Source of the DNA: Brevibacillus borstelensis
GTDB lineage: Bacteria; Bacillota; Bacilli; Brevibacillales; Brevibacillaceae
Length of the DNA stretch: 64,000 nt
NCBI RefSeq assembly: GCF_003710865.1
Contig: NZ_RHHO01000055.1
Span: 1-64,000, forward strand
Direction: 5' to 3'
Under the pieces are notes generated by a model. It was not told where the DNA came from. It worked only from the letters and a program-made list of their open reading frames with translations, and did not search any database. Positions 48,269 to 57,792 of this stretch are shown piece after piece; the first letter of the stretch is position 1, and each line of letters starts with the position of its first letter. Made by a program: the position numbers and the translations under genes.

Positions 48269-49234
48269 ATGTCACAGCCAGTATTGGAAATCGAAAACTT
48301 GCAAACGCACTTTTTTACAGACCGCGGGCAAATACCGGCGGTCGATGGTGTCACCATTACCGTAAACAAGGGAGAAGTGCTCGGGATCGTCGGCGAGTCC
48401 GGGTGCGGAAAAAGCGTAACCTCCCTGTCTGTCATGAAACTGGTTCCCAACCCCCCGGGAAAGATTGTCGGAGGCTCCATCAAATTTAAAGGGGAGGACC
48501 TCGTGTTGGCCAGCGAAAAGCGGATGAGAGAGATTCGCGGAAACGAAATCGCGATGATTTTTCAGGAGCCGATGACCTCGCTCAACCCTGTTTATACGAT
48601 AGGCGACCAGATCGGGGAAGCCATTCGCTTGCATATGAAAGTGGGCAAAAAAGAAGCGCTCGGGCGCGCTGTAGAGATGCTGAAAAAAGTAGGCATTCCG
48701 AGGGCGGAAGGAATTGTCCGCGAATATCCGCACCAGCTTTCGGGCGGGATGCGCCAGAGGGTCATGATCGCGATGGCGATGGCCTGCAATCCGGAGCTTT
48801 TGATCGCGGACGAACCAACGACAGCGCTTGACGTGACGATCCAGGCTCAGATCCTCGATTTGATGAGGCATGTGAATAAAGAGTCGGGAACGGCTATTTT
48901 GCTGATTACACATGACCTGGGCGTGGTAGCGGAAATGTGTCATCGCGTTGTCGTCATGTACGCGGGCAATGTGGTGGAGGAGGGCGATGTTCGGACGATC
49001 CTGAAAGAACCGAAGCATCCATACACCATCGGCCTGCTGAACTCCTTGCCCAAGCTGGAAGTATCGCAGGAACGGCTTTATTCCATCCCCGGAAACGTCC
49101 CGATACCCGGCTCGATACAGATGGGGTGCAGGTTCTCGCCGCGGTGCGAACAGGCAGACGACAAGTGCCGGACGCAGATGCCGGAGCTGAAGACAGTGGG
49201 AGCCAATCATCGTGCCCGCTGCTGGATGACGTAA
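48269..49234 (+). CDS. oppD: Oligopeptide/dipeptide ABC transporter ATPase OppD/DppD
   Basis: A 321-residue ATPase. It has Walker A GESGCGKS, the signature LSGGMRQRVMIAMAMA, Walker B LLIADEPTTALD and the C-terminal oligo_HPY domain (PKHPYTIGLLNSLP...GCRFSPRCEQADDKC with its Cys cluster). It pairs with OppF to power peptide uptake. RBS AGAGAGGTGCACC precedes the ATG. It starts an operon in the order D-F-A-B-C. Confidence 0.93.
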   Translation: MSQPVLEIENLQTHFFTDRGQIPAVDGVTITVNKGEVLGIVGESGCGKSVTSLSVMKLVPNPPGKIVGGSIKFKGEDLVLASEKRMREIRGNEIAMIFQEPMTSLNPVYTIGDQIGEAIRLHMKVGKKEALGRAVEMLKKVGIPRAEGIVREYPHQLSGGMRQRVMIAMAMACNPELLIADEPTTALDVTIQAQILDLMRHVNKESGTAILLITHDLGVVAEMCHRVVVMYAGNVVEEGDVRTILKEPKHPYTIGLLNSLPKLEVSQERLYSIPGNVPIPGSIQMGCRFSPRCEQADDKCRTQMPELKTVGANHRARCWMT

Positions 49235-49258
49235 ATAAATCCCGAAAGGAGCATGCAG

Positions 49259-50230
49259 GTGGCTGAAGATCTGCTCATCGTCAAGAATCTGAAGAAATAC
49301 TACCCGATCACAGGCGGCGTATTCGGGAAAGAGGTAGGCGTCGTCAAAGCCGTAGATGACGTCTCGTTTACCGTGAAGAGAGGGGAGACGTTTGGGCTGG
49401 TAGGAGAGAGCGGATGCGGGAAATCGACGACGGGCCGTTCCCTTTTGCGGCTGATCGAGCCCACCTCTGGAGAAGTGGTGTTCGACGGGACCGACATCAT
49501 CGGCTTGCAGGGAGAAGCGCTGCGCAAGATGCGGCGCAATATGCAAATTGTTTTTCAGGATCCGTTCGCTTCTCTCAACCCTCGTCATAATATTGAAAAG
49601 ATTCTGGAGGAGCCTTTGCGGGTGCACGGGATCGGTTCTCCGGCTGAACGAAAAGAGCGCGTCAGGGAGCTGCTTGAAGTGGTTGGTCTCTCCAGCTACC
49701 ATGCGACGCGATATCCCCATCAGTTCAGCGGCGGCCAGCGGCAGCGGATCGGCATCGCCCGGGCTCTGATGCTCAATCCCAAGCTGATCGTGGCAGACGA
49801 GCCCGTTTCAGCCCTGGATGTTTCGATTCAGTCCCAGGTGCTCAATCTGATGCAGGATTTGCAGAGAGACTTGGGGTTGACCTATTTGTTTATCGCCCAC
49901 GACCTGAGTGTCGTCCGGCATATCAGCGACCGTGTCGGAGTCATGTATTTGGGCAGGCTGGTAGAGCTTAGCCGGAGCGAGGAGCTTTACCGCCAGCCGC
50001 TGCATCCGTACACCCGAGCGCTTCTTTCAGCAGTACCTTCTCCCGATCCGGATGCGGTACGGGAGCGTATCATCCTGCAGGGAGATGTACCCAGTCCGTC
50101 CAACCCCCCGACAGGATGCACCTTCCACACGCGATGCCCGCATGTAACAGACGAATGCCGACAGGTTCGTCCGGACTTTCGGGACGTCGGCGGTGGCCAC
50201 TTCGTAGCGTGCCATCTGTACAACGCATGA
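49259..50230 (+). CDS. oppF: Oligopeptide/dipeptide ABC transporter ATPase OppF/DppF
   Basis: A 323-residue ATPase with Walker A GESGCGKS, signature [15 protein letters not shown], Walker [13 protein letters not shown] and an oligo_HPY C terminus ([16 protein letters not shown]...[15 protein letters not shown]). I chose GTG 49259 because AAAGGAG (49245-49251) is 7 nt upstream. ATG 49253 is only 1 nt from it. Subunit of the same transporter as oppD. Confidence 0.93.
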   Translation: MAEDLLIVKNLKKYYPITGGVFGKEVGVVKAVDDVSFTVKRGETFGLVGESGCGKSTTGRSLLRLIEPTSGEVVFDGTDIIGLQGEALRKMRRNMQIVFQDPFASLNPRHNIEKILEEPLRVHGIGSPAERKERVRELLEVVGLSSYHATRYPHQFSGGQRQRIGIARALMLNPKLIVADEPVSALDVSIQSQVLNLMQDLQRDLGLTYLFIAHDLSVVRHISDRVGVMYLGRLVELSRSEELYRQPLHPYTRALLSAVPSPDPDAVRERIILQGDVPSPSNPPTGCTFHTRCPHVTDECRQVRPDFRDVGGGHFVACHLYNA

Positions 50231-50331
50231 CGCTGCCTCGCGAATTCCTTTCAAAGGGGGGATGCAAGACAACGTTGAGTGAGAAAAGCAGAGAAGAGAT
50301 GTGCGGAAAATGGAAAAGGGGGAATTCATCC

Positions 50332-51981
50332 ATGAAGAAGAAGGTTCTTACTGCAGCGATGACGAGCCTGCTCGCACTCTCCATGGTCCTTGCAGGGTGC
50401 TCAAGCTCGCAACCGGCTCAACAGCCGAGCGACCAGGGACAAGCGCAGCAGCAGACGCCGCCAGCAGAGCCCGCAAAGAACGAGCCGAAGCAGCTGATTA
50501 TTGGACGTGGGGCTGACACGAAAAGTCTGGATCCGATCCGGGAAACGGATGGCGAAACATTCAGGGTGACTGAAAACATTTATGAAACGCTCGTGAGCTA
50601 TGAGGATACAAACACGACGGTTATACCCGGACTGGCCGAGAGCTGGGAAATTTCCGAGGACGGCTTGACCTACACCTTCAAGCTTCGCCAGGGCGTAAAG
50701 TTCCATGATGGTACGGACTTCAATGCGGAAGCAGTCAAGTTCAACTTCGACCGCTGGATGGACAAGAGCAACAAATACCACAATCCAGAGGGATTCCCCT
50801 ACTATAATGACATGTTTGGGGGATACAAAGGCGATCCTGATCACGTAATCAAAGAGATCAAGGTTGTGGACGCACACACGATTCAATTCGTTTTGAACAG
50901 GACCCAAGCCCCGTTCCTGGCAAACCTGGGCATGTCGCCGTTTGCCATCGCTTCGCCAAAAGCGATTGAAGGAGGCAAGCTGGGAGATGAGCCTGTAGGT
51001 ACCGGGCCATTCAAGTTTGCGGGTTGGAAGCGCAATGACATCATCACCCTGGAGAAAAACCCGGACTACTGGAACAAGGGGTATCCGAAGCTGGACAAAG
51101 TCATCTTCAAGGTCATTCCGGAAAATACAGCGCGTCTGACAGCGCTGACGTCCGGAGAGATCGATCTGATGGATGGACTGAATCCGGACGATGCGGAAGC
51201 GGTAAAAGAAAACAAGGACCTGCAGCTGCTCCTGCGTCCATCGATGAACGTCGGTTACCTCGCGTTCAATACGGAGAAAAAGCCGTTTGACAATCCAAAG
51301 GTGCGTCAAGCGATCAGCCACGCGATCAACAAGCCCGAGATGGTGAAAGCATTCTACAGCGGCCTTGGCGAACCGGCTACCAACCCGATGCCGCCAAGTC
51401 TTTGGGGTTACAACGACCAGATCAAGGACCGCGAATACAACCTGGATCAAGCGAAAAAGCTGTTAGCGGAAGCTGGATACCCGAATGGCTTCAAGGTGCA
51501 GTTCATGGCCATGCCTGTTCCTCGTCCGTATATCCCGGACGGCAAAAAGATGGCAGAGGCGATTCAGCAGGATTTAAAGAAAATCGGCATCGAAACGGAA
51601 ATCGTGACGATGGAGTGGGCTACGTATCTCGAAAAGACAAGGTTAGGCGAGTACGAGATGTGTCTGCTTGGCTGGAACGGCGACAACGGCGACCCGGACA
51701 ACTTCCTGTACACGCTGCTCGACAAGAATACCATTAACGGAAACAATATTCCTCGCTACTCCAATGAAGAGGTTCATCAGCTTCTTTTGAAAGCGCAGTC
51801 CACGTCTGACCAGAAAGAGCGTGAAACCCTGTACAAAAAGGCGCAGGAGCTGATCTTTAACGACGCGCCTCTCGTTCCGATCGCTCACTCTACACCGCCG
51901 ATTGCGGCCAAAGCGGGTGTTACCGGCTATCAGCCGCATCCAAAAGGCAGCGAGAGCGTAGAAAAAGTAGACATTCAGTAA
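50332..51981 (+). CDS. oppA: Peptide ABC transporter substrate-binding lipoprotein (OppA/DppE family)
   Basis: A 549-residue lipoprotein. The signal ends in the lipobox SMVLAGC, followed by a Gln/Pro-rich linker. The SBP_bac_5 domain has IIGRGADTKSLDPIRETDGE, YTFKLRQGVKFHDGTDFNAEAVKFNFDRWMD and YWNKGYPKLDKV. It is distinct from the OppA at 22003-23640, so its ligand range may differ. ATG 50332 follows AAAGGGGGAATTC. It is central in the oppDFABC operon. Confidence 0.92.
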   Translation: MKKKVLTAAMTSLLALSMVLAGCSSSQPAQQPSDQGQAQQQTPPAEPAKNEPKQLIIGRGADTKSLDPIRETDGETFRVTENIYETLVSYEDTNTTVIPGLAESWEISEDGLTYTFKLRQGVKFHDGTDFNAEAVKFNFDRWMDKSNKYHNPEGFPYYNDMFGGYKGDPDHVIKEIKVVDAHTIQFVLNRTQAPFLANLGMSPFAIASPKAIEGGKLGDEPVGTGPFKFAGWKRNDIITLEKNPDYWNKGYPKLDKVIFKVIPENTARLTALTSGEIDLMDGLNPDDAEAVKENKDLQLLLRPSMNVGYLAFNTEKKPFDNPKVRQAISHAINKPEMVKAFYSGLGEPATNPMPPSLWGYNDQIKDREYNLDQAKKLLAEAGYPNGFKVQFMAMPVPRPYIPDGKKMAEAIQQDLKKIGIETEIVTMEWATYLEKTRLGEYEMCLLGWNGDNGDPDNFLYTLLDKNTINGNNIPRYSNEEVHQLLLKAQSTSDQKERETLYKKAQELIFNDAPLVPIAHSTPPIAAKAGVTGYQPHPKGSESVEKVDIQ

Positions 51982-52070
51982 AGTGTGGCAAGGGTAAGAA
52001 GAACCCTTTCTTCTTGCCCTTCTCTTTTATGTTCAACGATGGACGACGCAAGGAAAGCGAGGAGATGGCA

Positions 52071-53075
52071 TTGCTGGCCTACACCATTAGAAGATTGTTG
52101 ATGCTGATCCCAGTGTTACTAGGAATGTCGCTAATTGTTTTTGCTATTATTCACGCCATCCCGGGGGACCCGGCACTGACGATTTTGGGAGAGAAGGCAA
52201 GTCCGCAGGCTCTTGCGGATTTGCGGGAACAGCTGGGGCTGAACAACCCTTGGTATATGCAATACTTTCATTACTTGGGGAATCTTCTAAAAGGGGATTT
52301 GGGAGTCTCCTTGCACTCCAAAGCGCCAATTACCGTAGAAATGGGCCCATACTTGGCGGCGACGATTGAGTTGACTTTGGTGAGTATGCTGTTCGCAGTT
52401 TTTATCGGAGTGAATGCGGGAATCATCTCTGCCTGGAAACAGAACTCGTGGTTTGACTACACTTGCATGCTGATCGCTTTAATTGGAGTTTCCATGCCGG
52501 TATTTTGGCTGGGCTTGATGGAACAATGGGTATTTGCCCAGGAATTGAAGTGGCTGCCTTCTATTGGACGTGACAATCCGCGTGATCCAGTAGCTGAGAT
52601 TACGCATTTTTATATAATTGATTCGATTCTTGCAGGTCGTTGGGATCATTTTCGAGATGTGGTGGAGCACTTGATTCTTCCGGGAATCGCGCTGGGAACG
52701 ATTCCGATGGCGATTATTGCACGGATAACCCGTTCCAGCATGCTCGAAGTAATGCGGTCCGACTATATTCGGACGGCAAGGGCAAAAGGGCTTGGCCAGT
52801 TTTTTGTCGTGTACAAGCACGCCCTGAAAAATGCGTTGATTCCCGTACTGACGATTGTGGGGGTGCAAGTAGGCCTCCTGATCGGGGGGGCGGTATTAAC
52901 CGAGACGATTTTCGGGTGGCCGGGTGTTGGGAGATACATCTATACGGCAATCGGAAACCGCGATTATCCCGTTATTCAGTCAGGAATTTTGGTCATCGCA
53001 ACGATTTTTGTTCTGATTAACCTGGTGGTCGACCTCCTGTACGCTTACGTCGATCCGCGCATCAAATATCGCTGA
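52071..53075 (+). CDS. oppB: Peptide ABC transporter permease OppB/DppB
   Basis: A 334-residue permease with six transmembrane helices. It has the typical start LAYTIRRLLMLIPVLLGMSLIVFAIIHAIPGDPA and the EAA loop YIRTARAKGLGQFFVVYKHALKNALIPVLTI. TTG 52071 is preferred because GAGGAG is 6 nt upstream; ATG 52065 directly abuts that site. Co-transcribed with oppC. Confidence 0.92.
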   Translation: MLAYTIRRLLMLIPVLLGMSLIVFAIIHAIPGDPALTILGEKASPQALADLREQLGLNNPWYMQYFHYLGNLLKGDLGVSLHSKAPITVEMGPYLAATIELTLVSMLFAVFIGVNAGIISAWKQNSWFDYTCMLIALIGVSMPVFWLGLMEQWVFAQELKWLPSIGRDNPRDPVAEITHFYIIDSILAGRWDHFRDVVEHLILPGIALGTIPMAIIARITRSSMLEVMRSDYIRTARAKGLGQFFVVYKHALKNALIPVLTIVGVQVGLLIGGAVLTETIFGWPGVGRYIYTAIGNRDYPVIQSGILVIATIFVLINLVVDLLYAYVDPRIKYR

Positions 53076-53087
53076 GGAGGCAGTAAG

Positions 53088-53981
53088 ATGGCAGAAACCC
53101 ATGTGCAAACGGTACCAGTCAAGCAGATAAATGAGCCGATCTCCTCTCCGTGGCGCGATGCTTGGAGGATCCTGCGCAAGAACAAGATGGCCATTCTCGG
53201 ATTCTGCATCATTCTTTTCTTCGTCTTGCTCGCAATCCTGGCACCGTTTATCACCCCGTACGAATACGACAAAGGAGAACTGGTTGATAAAAACCTGCCT
53301 CCCTCTGCTGAACACTGGTTTGGTACGGACTACAACGGGCGGGACGTCTTTACCCGTGTGATTTACGGCGCGCAGATCTCACTGCGAGTAGGGCTGTTTG
53401 CCGTGATCGGGTCCATCGTTGCCGGGACCTTCCTCGGCCTGTTAGCCGGCTACTACGGCAAATGGATCGATACGCTCATTTCGCGGTTGTTTGATATTAT
53501 GCTTGCGTTTCCCAGCATTCTGTTGGCGATTGCGATTGTAGCTATACTCGGTCCATCTCTGGAGAATGCCTTGCTTGCGATTGCGATCGTGAATGTGCCC
53601 ACCTATGGACGTCTTGTCCGTTCGCGGGTGCTTAGTCTGAAGGAAGAAGAATACGTGATGGCCGCCAGGGCGATCGGATCAAAGCATTCACATATTATCG
53701 TTCAGCATATTCTCCCTAACAGTTTGGCTCCGATCATCGTGACGGGAACACTTGGAATTGCGACCGCGATCATTGAAGCGGCAGCCTTGGGCTTTCTCGG
53801 CTTGGGAGCGCAAGCGCCTCAGCCGGAGTGGGGGTTGATGCTCTCCGACTCCCGCCAGTATATTCAAAAAGCGCCGTGGACAGTTATTTTCCCGGGCTTG
53901 TCCATCATGCTGACTGTACTTGGCTTTAACCTGATCGGAGACGGGCTGCGCGATGCGCTGGATCCGCGGATGAAAAACTAG
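53088..53981 (+). CDS. oppC: Peptide ABC transporter permease OppC/DppC
   Basis: A 297-residue permease. It has the OppC N-terminal segment (WRDAWRILRKNKMAILGFCII), the GTDYNGRDVFTRVIYGAQISL motif and the EAA loop YVMAARAIGSKHSHIIVQHILPNSLAPIIV. It ends with GDGLRDALDPRMK. RBS GAGGAGGCAG is upstream. It is last in the operon, which stops at the terminator at 54041-54075. Confidence 0.93.
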   Translation: MAETHVQTVPVKQINEPISSPWRDAWRILRKNKMAILGFCIILFFVLLAILAPFITPYEYDKGELVDKNLPPSAEHWFGTDYNGRDVFTRVIYGAQISLRVGLFAVIGSIVAGTFLGLLAGYYGKWIDTLISRLFDIMLAFPSILLAIAIVAILGPSLENALLAIAIVNVPTYGRLVRSRVLSLKEEEYVMAARAIGSKHSHIIVQHILPNSLAPIIVTGTLGIATAIIEAAALGFLGLGAQAPQPEWGLMLSDSRQYIQKAPWTVIFPGLSIMLTVLGFNLIGDGLRDALDPRMKN

Positions 53982-54040
53982 GAGCAGCAATCGTTTTTGT
54001 GGTTGGCAGACGATGCTACCATGAGCACGGTAACGAAAAA

Positions 54041-54075
54041 CCCCGAAATAAGCGAGGCTTGATTCGGGGTTTTTT
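54041..54075 (+). terminator. Terminator of the oppDFABC operon
   Basis: CCCCGAA and TTCGGGG arms with inner AAGC/GCTT pairing, followed by TTTTTT. Confidence 0.9.
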
Positions 54076-54210
54076 CCTATCGGCGAACCTGACGCTTAGG
54101 CCCGGATAAGCGTTGACTCAGTATACAGACGCCGGCGACGGTGATCAAGGGCAGGGAGCCATACCGGTTTGTGTAATCCCGTATCATTGTTATGTTATCC
54201 CGTAGGACAA

Positions 54211-55002
54211 TCAGACCGAAGAACCGGGGAGAGAACCGATAAATTCTCTGCAAAGGCGACTCAAAGACGAGGCAGTGCGAGTCACGATCTGGTGCTTTAC
54301 GCCAGGGACAGCAACCAGTTTGGCTTTGGGCAGATGTTTTTCCAGAAGCTCGCCGTACGGATGCATGTGCTTGTCCTGCTGGCCGTATACGAGCAGCACA
54401 GGCTGCTTGATCTCATGCAACCGCTCTGTACAGCGATAGTGATGTCCGATCCTGTACAGGTGATGAAGAGTTTTGGCGTCCGTACGGCTGGCATGCTTTA
54501 TCCACTGTTCTTTATCTGCCTGCTTGTCCAGGTGTGAGGAAGCCGTCGAGCGGGCTAGCAAGCTCACTCCTCCCAGCTTGGCAATGGCTTCGGCCAAATA
54601 AAAGCGGGAGTGCAGGTACAGCTCATTCACCTCGGAAAAACCGCTGATAAGTACAAGGCCCGCGATGGAATCTGGATGGCGCAGGCACCAATCCAGTGCG
54701 AGAGAAGCACCTTGGGAATAGCCCATTACGACGACTCGTTTATGTCCAAGAGCATGAATCATCTCCTCCAGCGTCTCGCTAAGATCGGCCATCGTAAAGG
54801 GGACAAAGAGCGGTTGACTCGCTCCGTGACCGGGAAGATCAGGCAGGATGAGTTGAAAGTGCTCGGCCAACCCGTGCAAACGGGAAAAGTTGATCATCCC
54901 GATGCCAGGTGCATGGATACATACAAGCGGCTGGCCGCTGCCGTAAAGCTGAACAGCCAGCCTGGAGCTATTTGCAGTTGGAACGATTGTATTTTCGCTC
55001 AT
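54211..55002 (-). CDS. Alpha/beta hydrolase
   Basis: A 263-residue alpha/beta-hydrolase fold. The nucleophile elbow is VVVMGYSQGASLAL (Ser in GYSQG), the oxyanion region is CIHAPGIGM, the acid is likely Asp in YGQQDKHMHP and the His in GVKHQIVTRT. The substrate is unknown. RBS AGGGGAGGTGAATG precedes the ATG. Divergent from the Xaa-Pro peptidase gene. Confidence 0.88.
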   Translation of the reverse strand: MSENTIVPTANSSRLAVQLYGSGQPLVCIHAPGIGMINFSRLHGLAEHFQLILPDLPGHGASQPLFVPFTMADLSETLEEMIHALGHKRVVVMGYSQGASLALDWCLRHPDSIAGLVLISGFSEVNELYLHSRFYLAEAIAKLGGVSLLARSTASSHLDKQADKEQWIKHASRTDAKTLHHLYRIGHHYRCTERLHEIKQPVLLVYGQQDKHMHPYGELLEKHLPKAKLVAVPGVKHQIVTRTASSLSRLCREFIGSLPGSSV

Positions 55003-55097
55003 TTTTCATTCACCTCCCCTTTATCCTGTCCTTACCTGTGCATAGTTTTTTCGTCCGTTCGCTTCTTTTTTTGGCAAGGAAATGGTATCCTCGCAGT

Positions 55098-56225
55098 ATG
55101 ATACCCAAAGAAAGGCGGTTGACCCGTTTGTATCAAGAACGCATTCAGCGCATTCTTGCTTATTTGCAAAAGCAAGGGATAGACGCTGCTTTGATTACAC
55201 TGCCTAAGCACGTTTACTACCTGACAGGCTTTTTGACCGAGCCGCACGAACGTTTCATGGGCCTGGTTATTCCGGCCGCTGGAGAACCTTCCTTGATCGT
55301 TCCGGCACTGGACCGGGAAGCAGCCGCAGAAGCGTCAGGCATCAAACAAATCTTGACCCATACGGATACCGATAACCCGTATGAAGTGTTGAAACAAGCG
55401 CTTCCTTCCGGATTAAACAAGCTCGGGCTGGAAAAAAGCCATATGACCCTAGATCGTTTCGAAACGATGAGTGCACTCGTCTCTGCCGGAAGCTATGTCG
55501 ATATCGAAGAGCCTCTCAGAGAGATGCGCCTGATCAAGACAGCCGATGAAGTGGCAAGGATCAAACACGCTGTCAAGCTGGTCGAAGACGCTCTTGATGA
55601 AACTGTGAAAAAAGTAAAGCCGGGTGTGACCGAGACGGAGTTAGTTGCCGAGCTGGAATACCAGATGAAGCGCCTCGGAGCGGAGGGACCTTCTTTCGCT
55701 TCGATGGTGTTGGCCGGTGAAAAGTCGGCGCTTCCTCATGGCAATCCGGGAGACCGGGACGTACGGGAAGGCGAACTGCTGCTGTTTGATATTGGCGTTT
55801 CCGCTGATGGCTACGTATCTGATATTACCCGCACTTTTGCGGTTGGAGATATCAGCGATCAGCTTCGGGACATCTACGCGACCGTTCTGGCAGCGAACGA
55901 AGCGGCTATCGCAGAGGTCCGTCCGGGCGTAACCTTCGCCCATCTCGATCAAACGGCGCGCGGTGTGATTGAAGCCAAAGGATACGGAGAGTACTTTATG
56001 CACCGTCTTGGCCACGGACTCGGCATGGATGTTCATGAGTACCCGTCCGTCCATGGGCAAAACCAGGAGGAGCTGCGTCCAGGCATGGTCTTTACCATCG
56101 AACCGGGTGTCTATGTTCCCGGGGTAGGCGGCGTACGCATTGAAGACGACGTGCTCGTCACGGAGGATGGATGCGAAGTGCTGACCCGCTATCCGAAAGA
56201 ATTAACGGTAATCGGAAAAGGCTGA
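55098..56225 (+). CDS. pepQ: Xaa-Pro peptidase (M24B)
   Basis: A 375-residue pita-bread metallopeptidase. An N-terminal creatinase-like domain (1-130) has LLPKHVYYLTGFLTEPHE-type sequence. The catalytic domain has ALPHGNPGDRDVREGELLLFDIGVSADGYVSDITRTFAVG (two metal-binding Asp), HRLGHGLGMDVHEYPS (His), FTIEPGVYVPG (Glu) and GGVRIEDDVLVT (Glu). It releases residues preceding proline. The ATG at 55098 lacks a good ribosome site; TTG 55128, 9 nt after AGGCGG, is an alternative. It lies between the peptide importer and the B12 operon, and peptide processing suits that context. Confidence 0.9.
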   Translation: MIPKERRLTRLYQERIQRILAYLQKQGIDAALITLPKHVYYLTGFLTEPHERFMGLVIPAAGEPSLIVPALDREAAAEASGIKQILTHTDTDNPYEVLKQALPSGLNKLGLEKSHMTLDRFETMSALVSAGSYVDIEEPLREMRLIKTADEVARIKHAVKLVEDALDETVKKVKPGVTETELVAELEYQMKRLGAEGPSFASMVLAGEKSALPHGNPGDRDVREGELLLFDIGVSADGYVSDITRTFAVGDISDQLRDIYATVLAANEAAIAEVRPGVTFAHLDQTARGVIEAKGYGEYFMHRLGHGLGMDVHEYPSVHGQNQEELRPGMVFTIEPGVYVPGVGGVRIEDDVLVTEDGCEVLTRYPKELTVIGKG

Positions 56226-56299
56226 TGCAACGGCGGAATCCCGATACGATCGGGAGGATCTCACGCAATCGCCGATCAACTGAATACATACGCTTTATG

Positions 56300-56530
56300 G
56301 TGTGAACCGGGTAGTCTCTTGTACCCGGCCACTTAAAAGGGAAGTTCGGTGAAAATCCGACGCGGTCCCGCCACTGTAAAGGGGAGTGTCCTTGCTGGTA
56401 TCCACTGTTTCGCGGTCTAAACGCGAGATGGGAAGGGAGCAAGGCGTGATGATCCCAAGCCAGGAGACCTGCCAGAAAGCATACACGATCGACCCACGAG
56501 GATGGGGACAGTGTGACGAAGAAACGGCGC
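56300..56530 (+). promoter_or_regulatory. Cobalamin (B12) riboswitch upstream of btuF
   Basis: The aptamer core is plain: GGGAAGTTCGGTGAAAATCCGACGCGGTCCCGCCACTGT (quoted by its parts, near 56338-56378), a variable arm, then the B12 box AAGCCAGGAGACCTGCC (56457-56473). Paired closing stems lie near 56307-56330. The expression platform is probably the hairpin at 56521-56569. B12 binding should lower expression of the downstream uptake genes. The 56226-56680 interval holds no gene. Confidence 0.93.
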
Positions 56531-56569
56531 CAGACGCTATTGGTCTATCCTTTTGCCGTGTTTCTTTTG
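56521..56569 (+). terminator. Candidate terminator of the cobalamin riboswitch
   Basis: GAAACGGC pairs with GCCGTGTTTC with a 2-nt bulge and is followed by TTTTG. It is the most likely expression platform, but the loop is large. Confidence 0.5.
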
Positions 56570-56680
56570 TCCGCTGCCCACAAAGGCATTCCCCGGCAAG
56601 ATCGGAGGATGTCTTTTCTTTTTGAAATACAGGGGTAAGCAAGTACGATGAAACGCGAATGACAAAAGGAGGAAATAAGG

Positions 56681-57730
56681 ATGAGAGCTTTCAACAAACG
56701 TCTTGGCTTTTTGTTTTTCGCCGGGGTTGCAGTTGTCCTGGCACTATCCGGATGCGGGGGAGCCGAGTCGAATTCGGCTGCAAACACTGTTGCCCCGACA
56801 AATGGCTCAACGCAATCAGCAGGAGGCGGAGAATCTGCAAATGCGGCGAATTCGACAAGTTCCTTGTCTCCTGTAACAATCGAAAACAATGGAAGAACCC
56901 TCACCTTTGCTGAAGCGCCGAGGAGAGCCGTATCACTCAGTCAGCATACTACCGAAATCATGCTCGCTCTGGGACTGGAAGACAAAATGGTCGGGACTGC
57001 TTATCTTGATGATCAGATTTTGCCTGAGCTTCAGGAGGCATATGCGAAGATTCCGGTGCTGTCCAAGCAGTATCCGTCAAAAGAAGTCCTCCTTGCCGCT
57101 GAACCGGACTTTGTGTACGCTGGCTGGAAGAGCGCCTTTACCGACAAAGCGGTCGGGACTGTCGAGGATTTGGAGAAAATGGGCGTTCACGCTTATTTGC
57201 AGCAATCTTCCAATATGACAGCACCGGGTCTTGAGGATGTGTACGCCGACATCCAAAATATCGGGCGCATTTTCCGAGTCGAACCAAAAGCGAATGAACT
57301 GATCGAGAAGATGAAAACGGAGATCAGGCAAATCAGCGATCACATCAAAGACGTGGCACGGCCGATTCCTGTGTTTGTCTATGACAGCGGAGAGGACAAG
57401 CCGTACACAGCTGCCAATAACTACATGACCAGGTTGATTGCGCTGGCAGGAGGCAAGAACATTTTCGACGATGTCCCGAAAGGATGGACAAGCGTAAGCT
57501 GGGAAGAGGTAGTCGCCCGCAAGCCGGAAGTGATCGTCATCGTTGATTACGGAGACAAAACCGTTGAACAAAAACGAAATCTGCTTTTGACAAAAAACGA
57601 ATTGGCTGATCTGCCGGCCATTAAAAACAAGCGTATCGTCGTGCTGCCGCTCTCCGCAGCGGCTGAAGGAATTCGGGCGCCGTTCGCACTAAAAACTCTC
57701 GCGGAAGGACTTTATCCGGAGAAATTTTAA
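56681..57730 (+). CDS. btuF: Cobalamin-type ABC transporter substrate-binding lipoprotein (BtuF/FecB family)
   Basis: A 349-residue lipoprotein with lipobox VLALSGC and a Ser/Asn/Gly-rich linker. The periplasmic_binding_2 fold runs from about 65 (VTIENNGRTLTFAEAPRRAVSLSQHTTEIMLALGLEDKMVG) to the end, with PDFVYAGWKS and VVARKPEVIVIVDYGD. The same fold serves siderophores and B12; the riboswitch directly upstream assigns it to cobalamin or a corrinoid. AAAGGAGGAAATAAGG precedes the ATG. Confidence 0.9.
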   Translation: MRAFNKRLGFLFFAGVAVVLALSGCGGAESNSAANTVAPTNGSTQSAGGGESANAANSTSSLSPVTIENNGRTLTFAEAPRRAVSLSQHTTEIMLALGLEDKMVGTAYLDDQILPELQEAYAKIPVLSKQYPSKEVLLAAEPDFVYAGWKSAFTDKAVGTVEDLEKMGVHAYLQQSSNMTAPGLEDVYADIQNIGRIFRVEPKANELIEKMKTEIRQISDHIKDVARPIPVFVYDSGEDKPYTAANNYMTRLIALAGGKNIFDDVPKGWTSVSWEEVVARKPEVIVIVDYGDKTVEQKRNLLLTKNELADLPAIKNKRIVVLPLSAAAEGIRAPFALKTLAEGLYPEKF

Positions 57731-57792
57731 CGGCAGGACCAATTCATTCCACGTTGGTTAGACCGGTCGATTTTTCCGAAGGAGTGAGAGTT

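Noticed and set aside
48272..49720. A 482-residue minus-strand frame across oppD and oppF
   Set aside because: Antisense shadow. Both ATPases on the plus strand have complete motifs.
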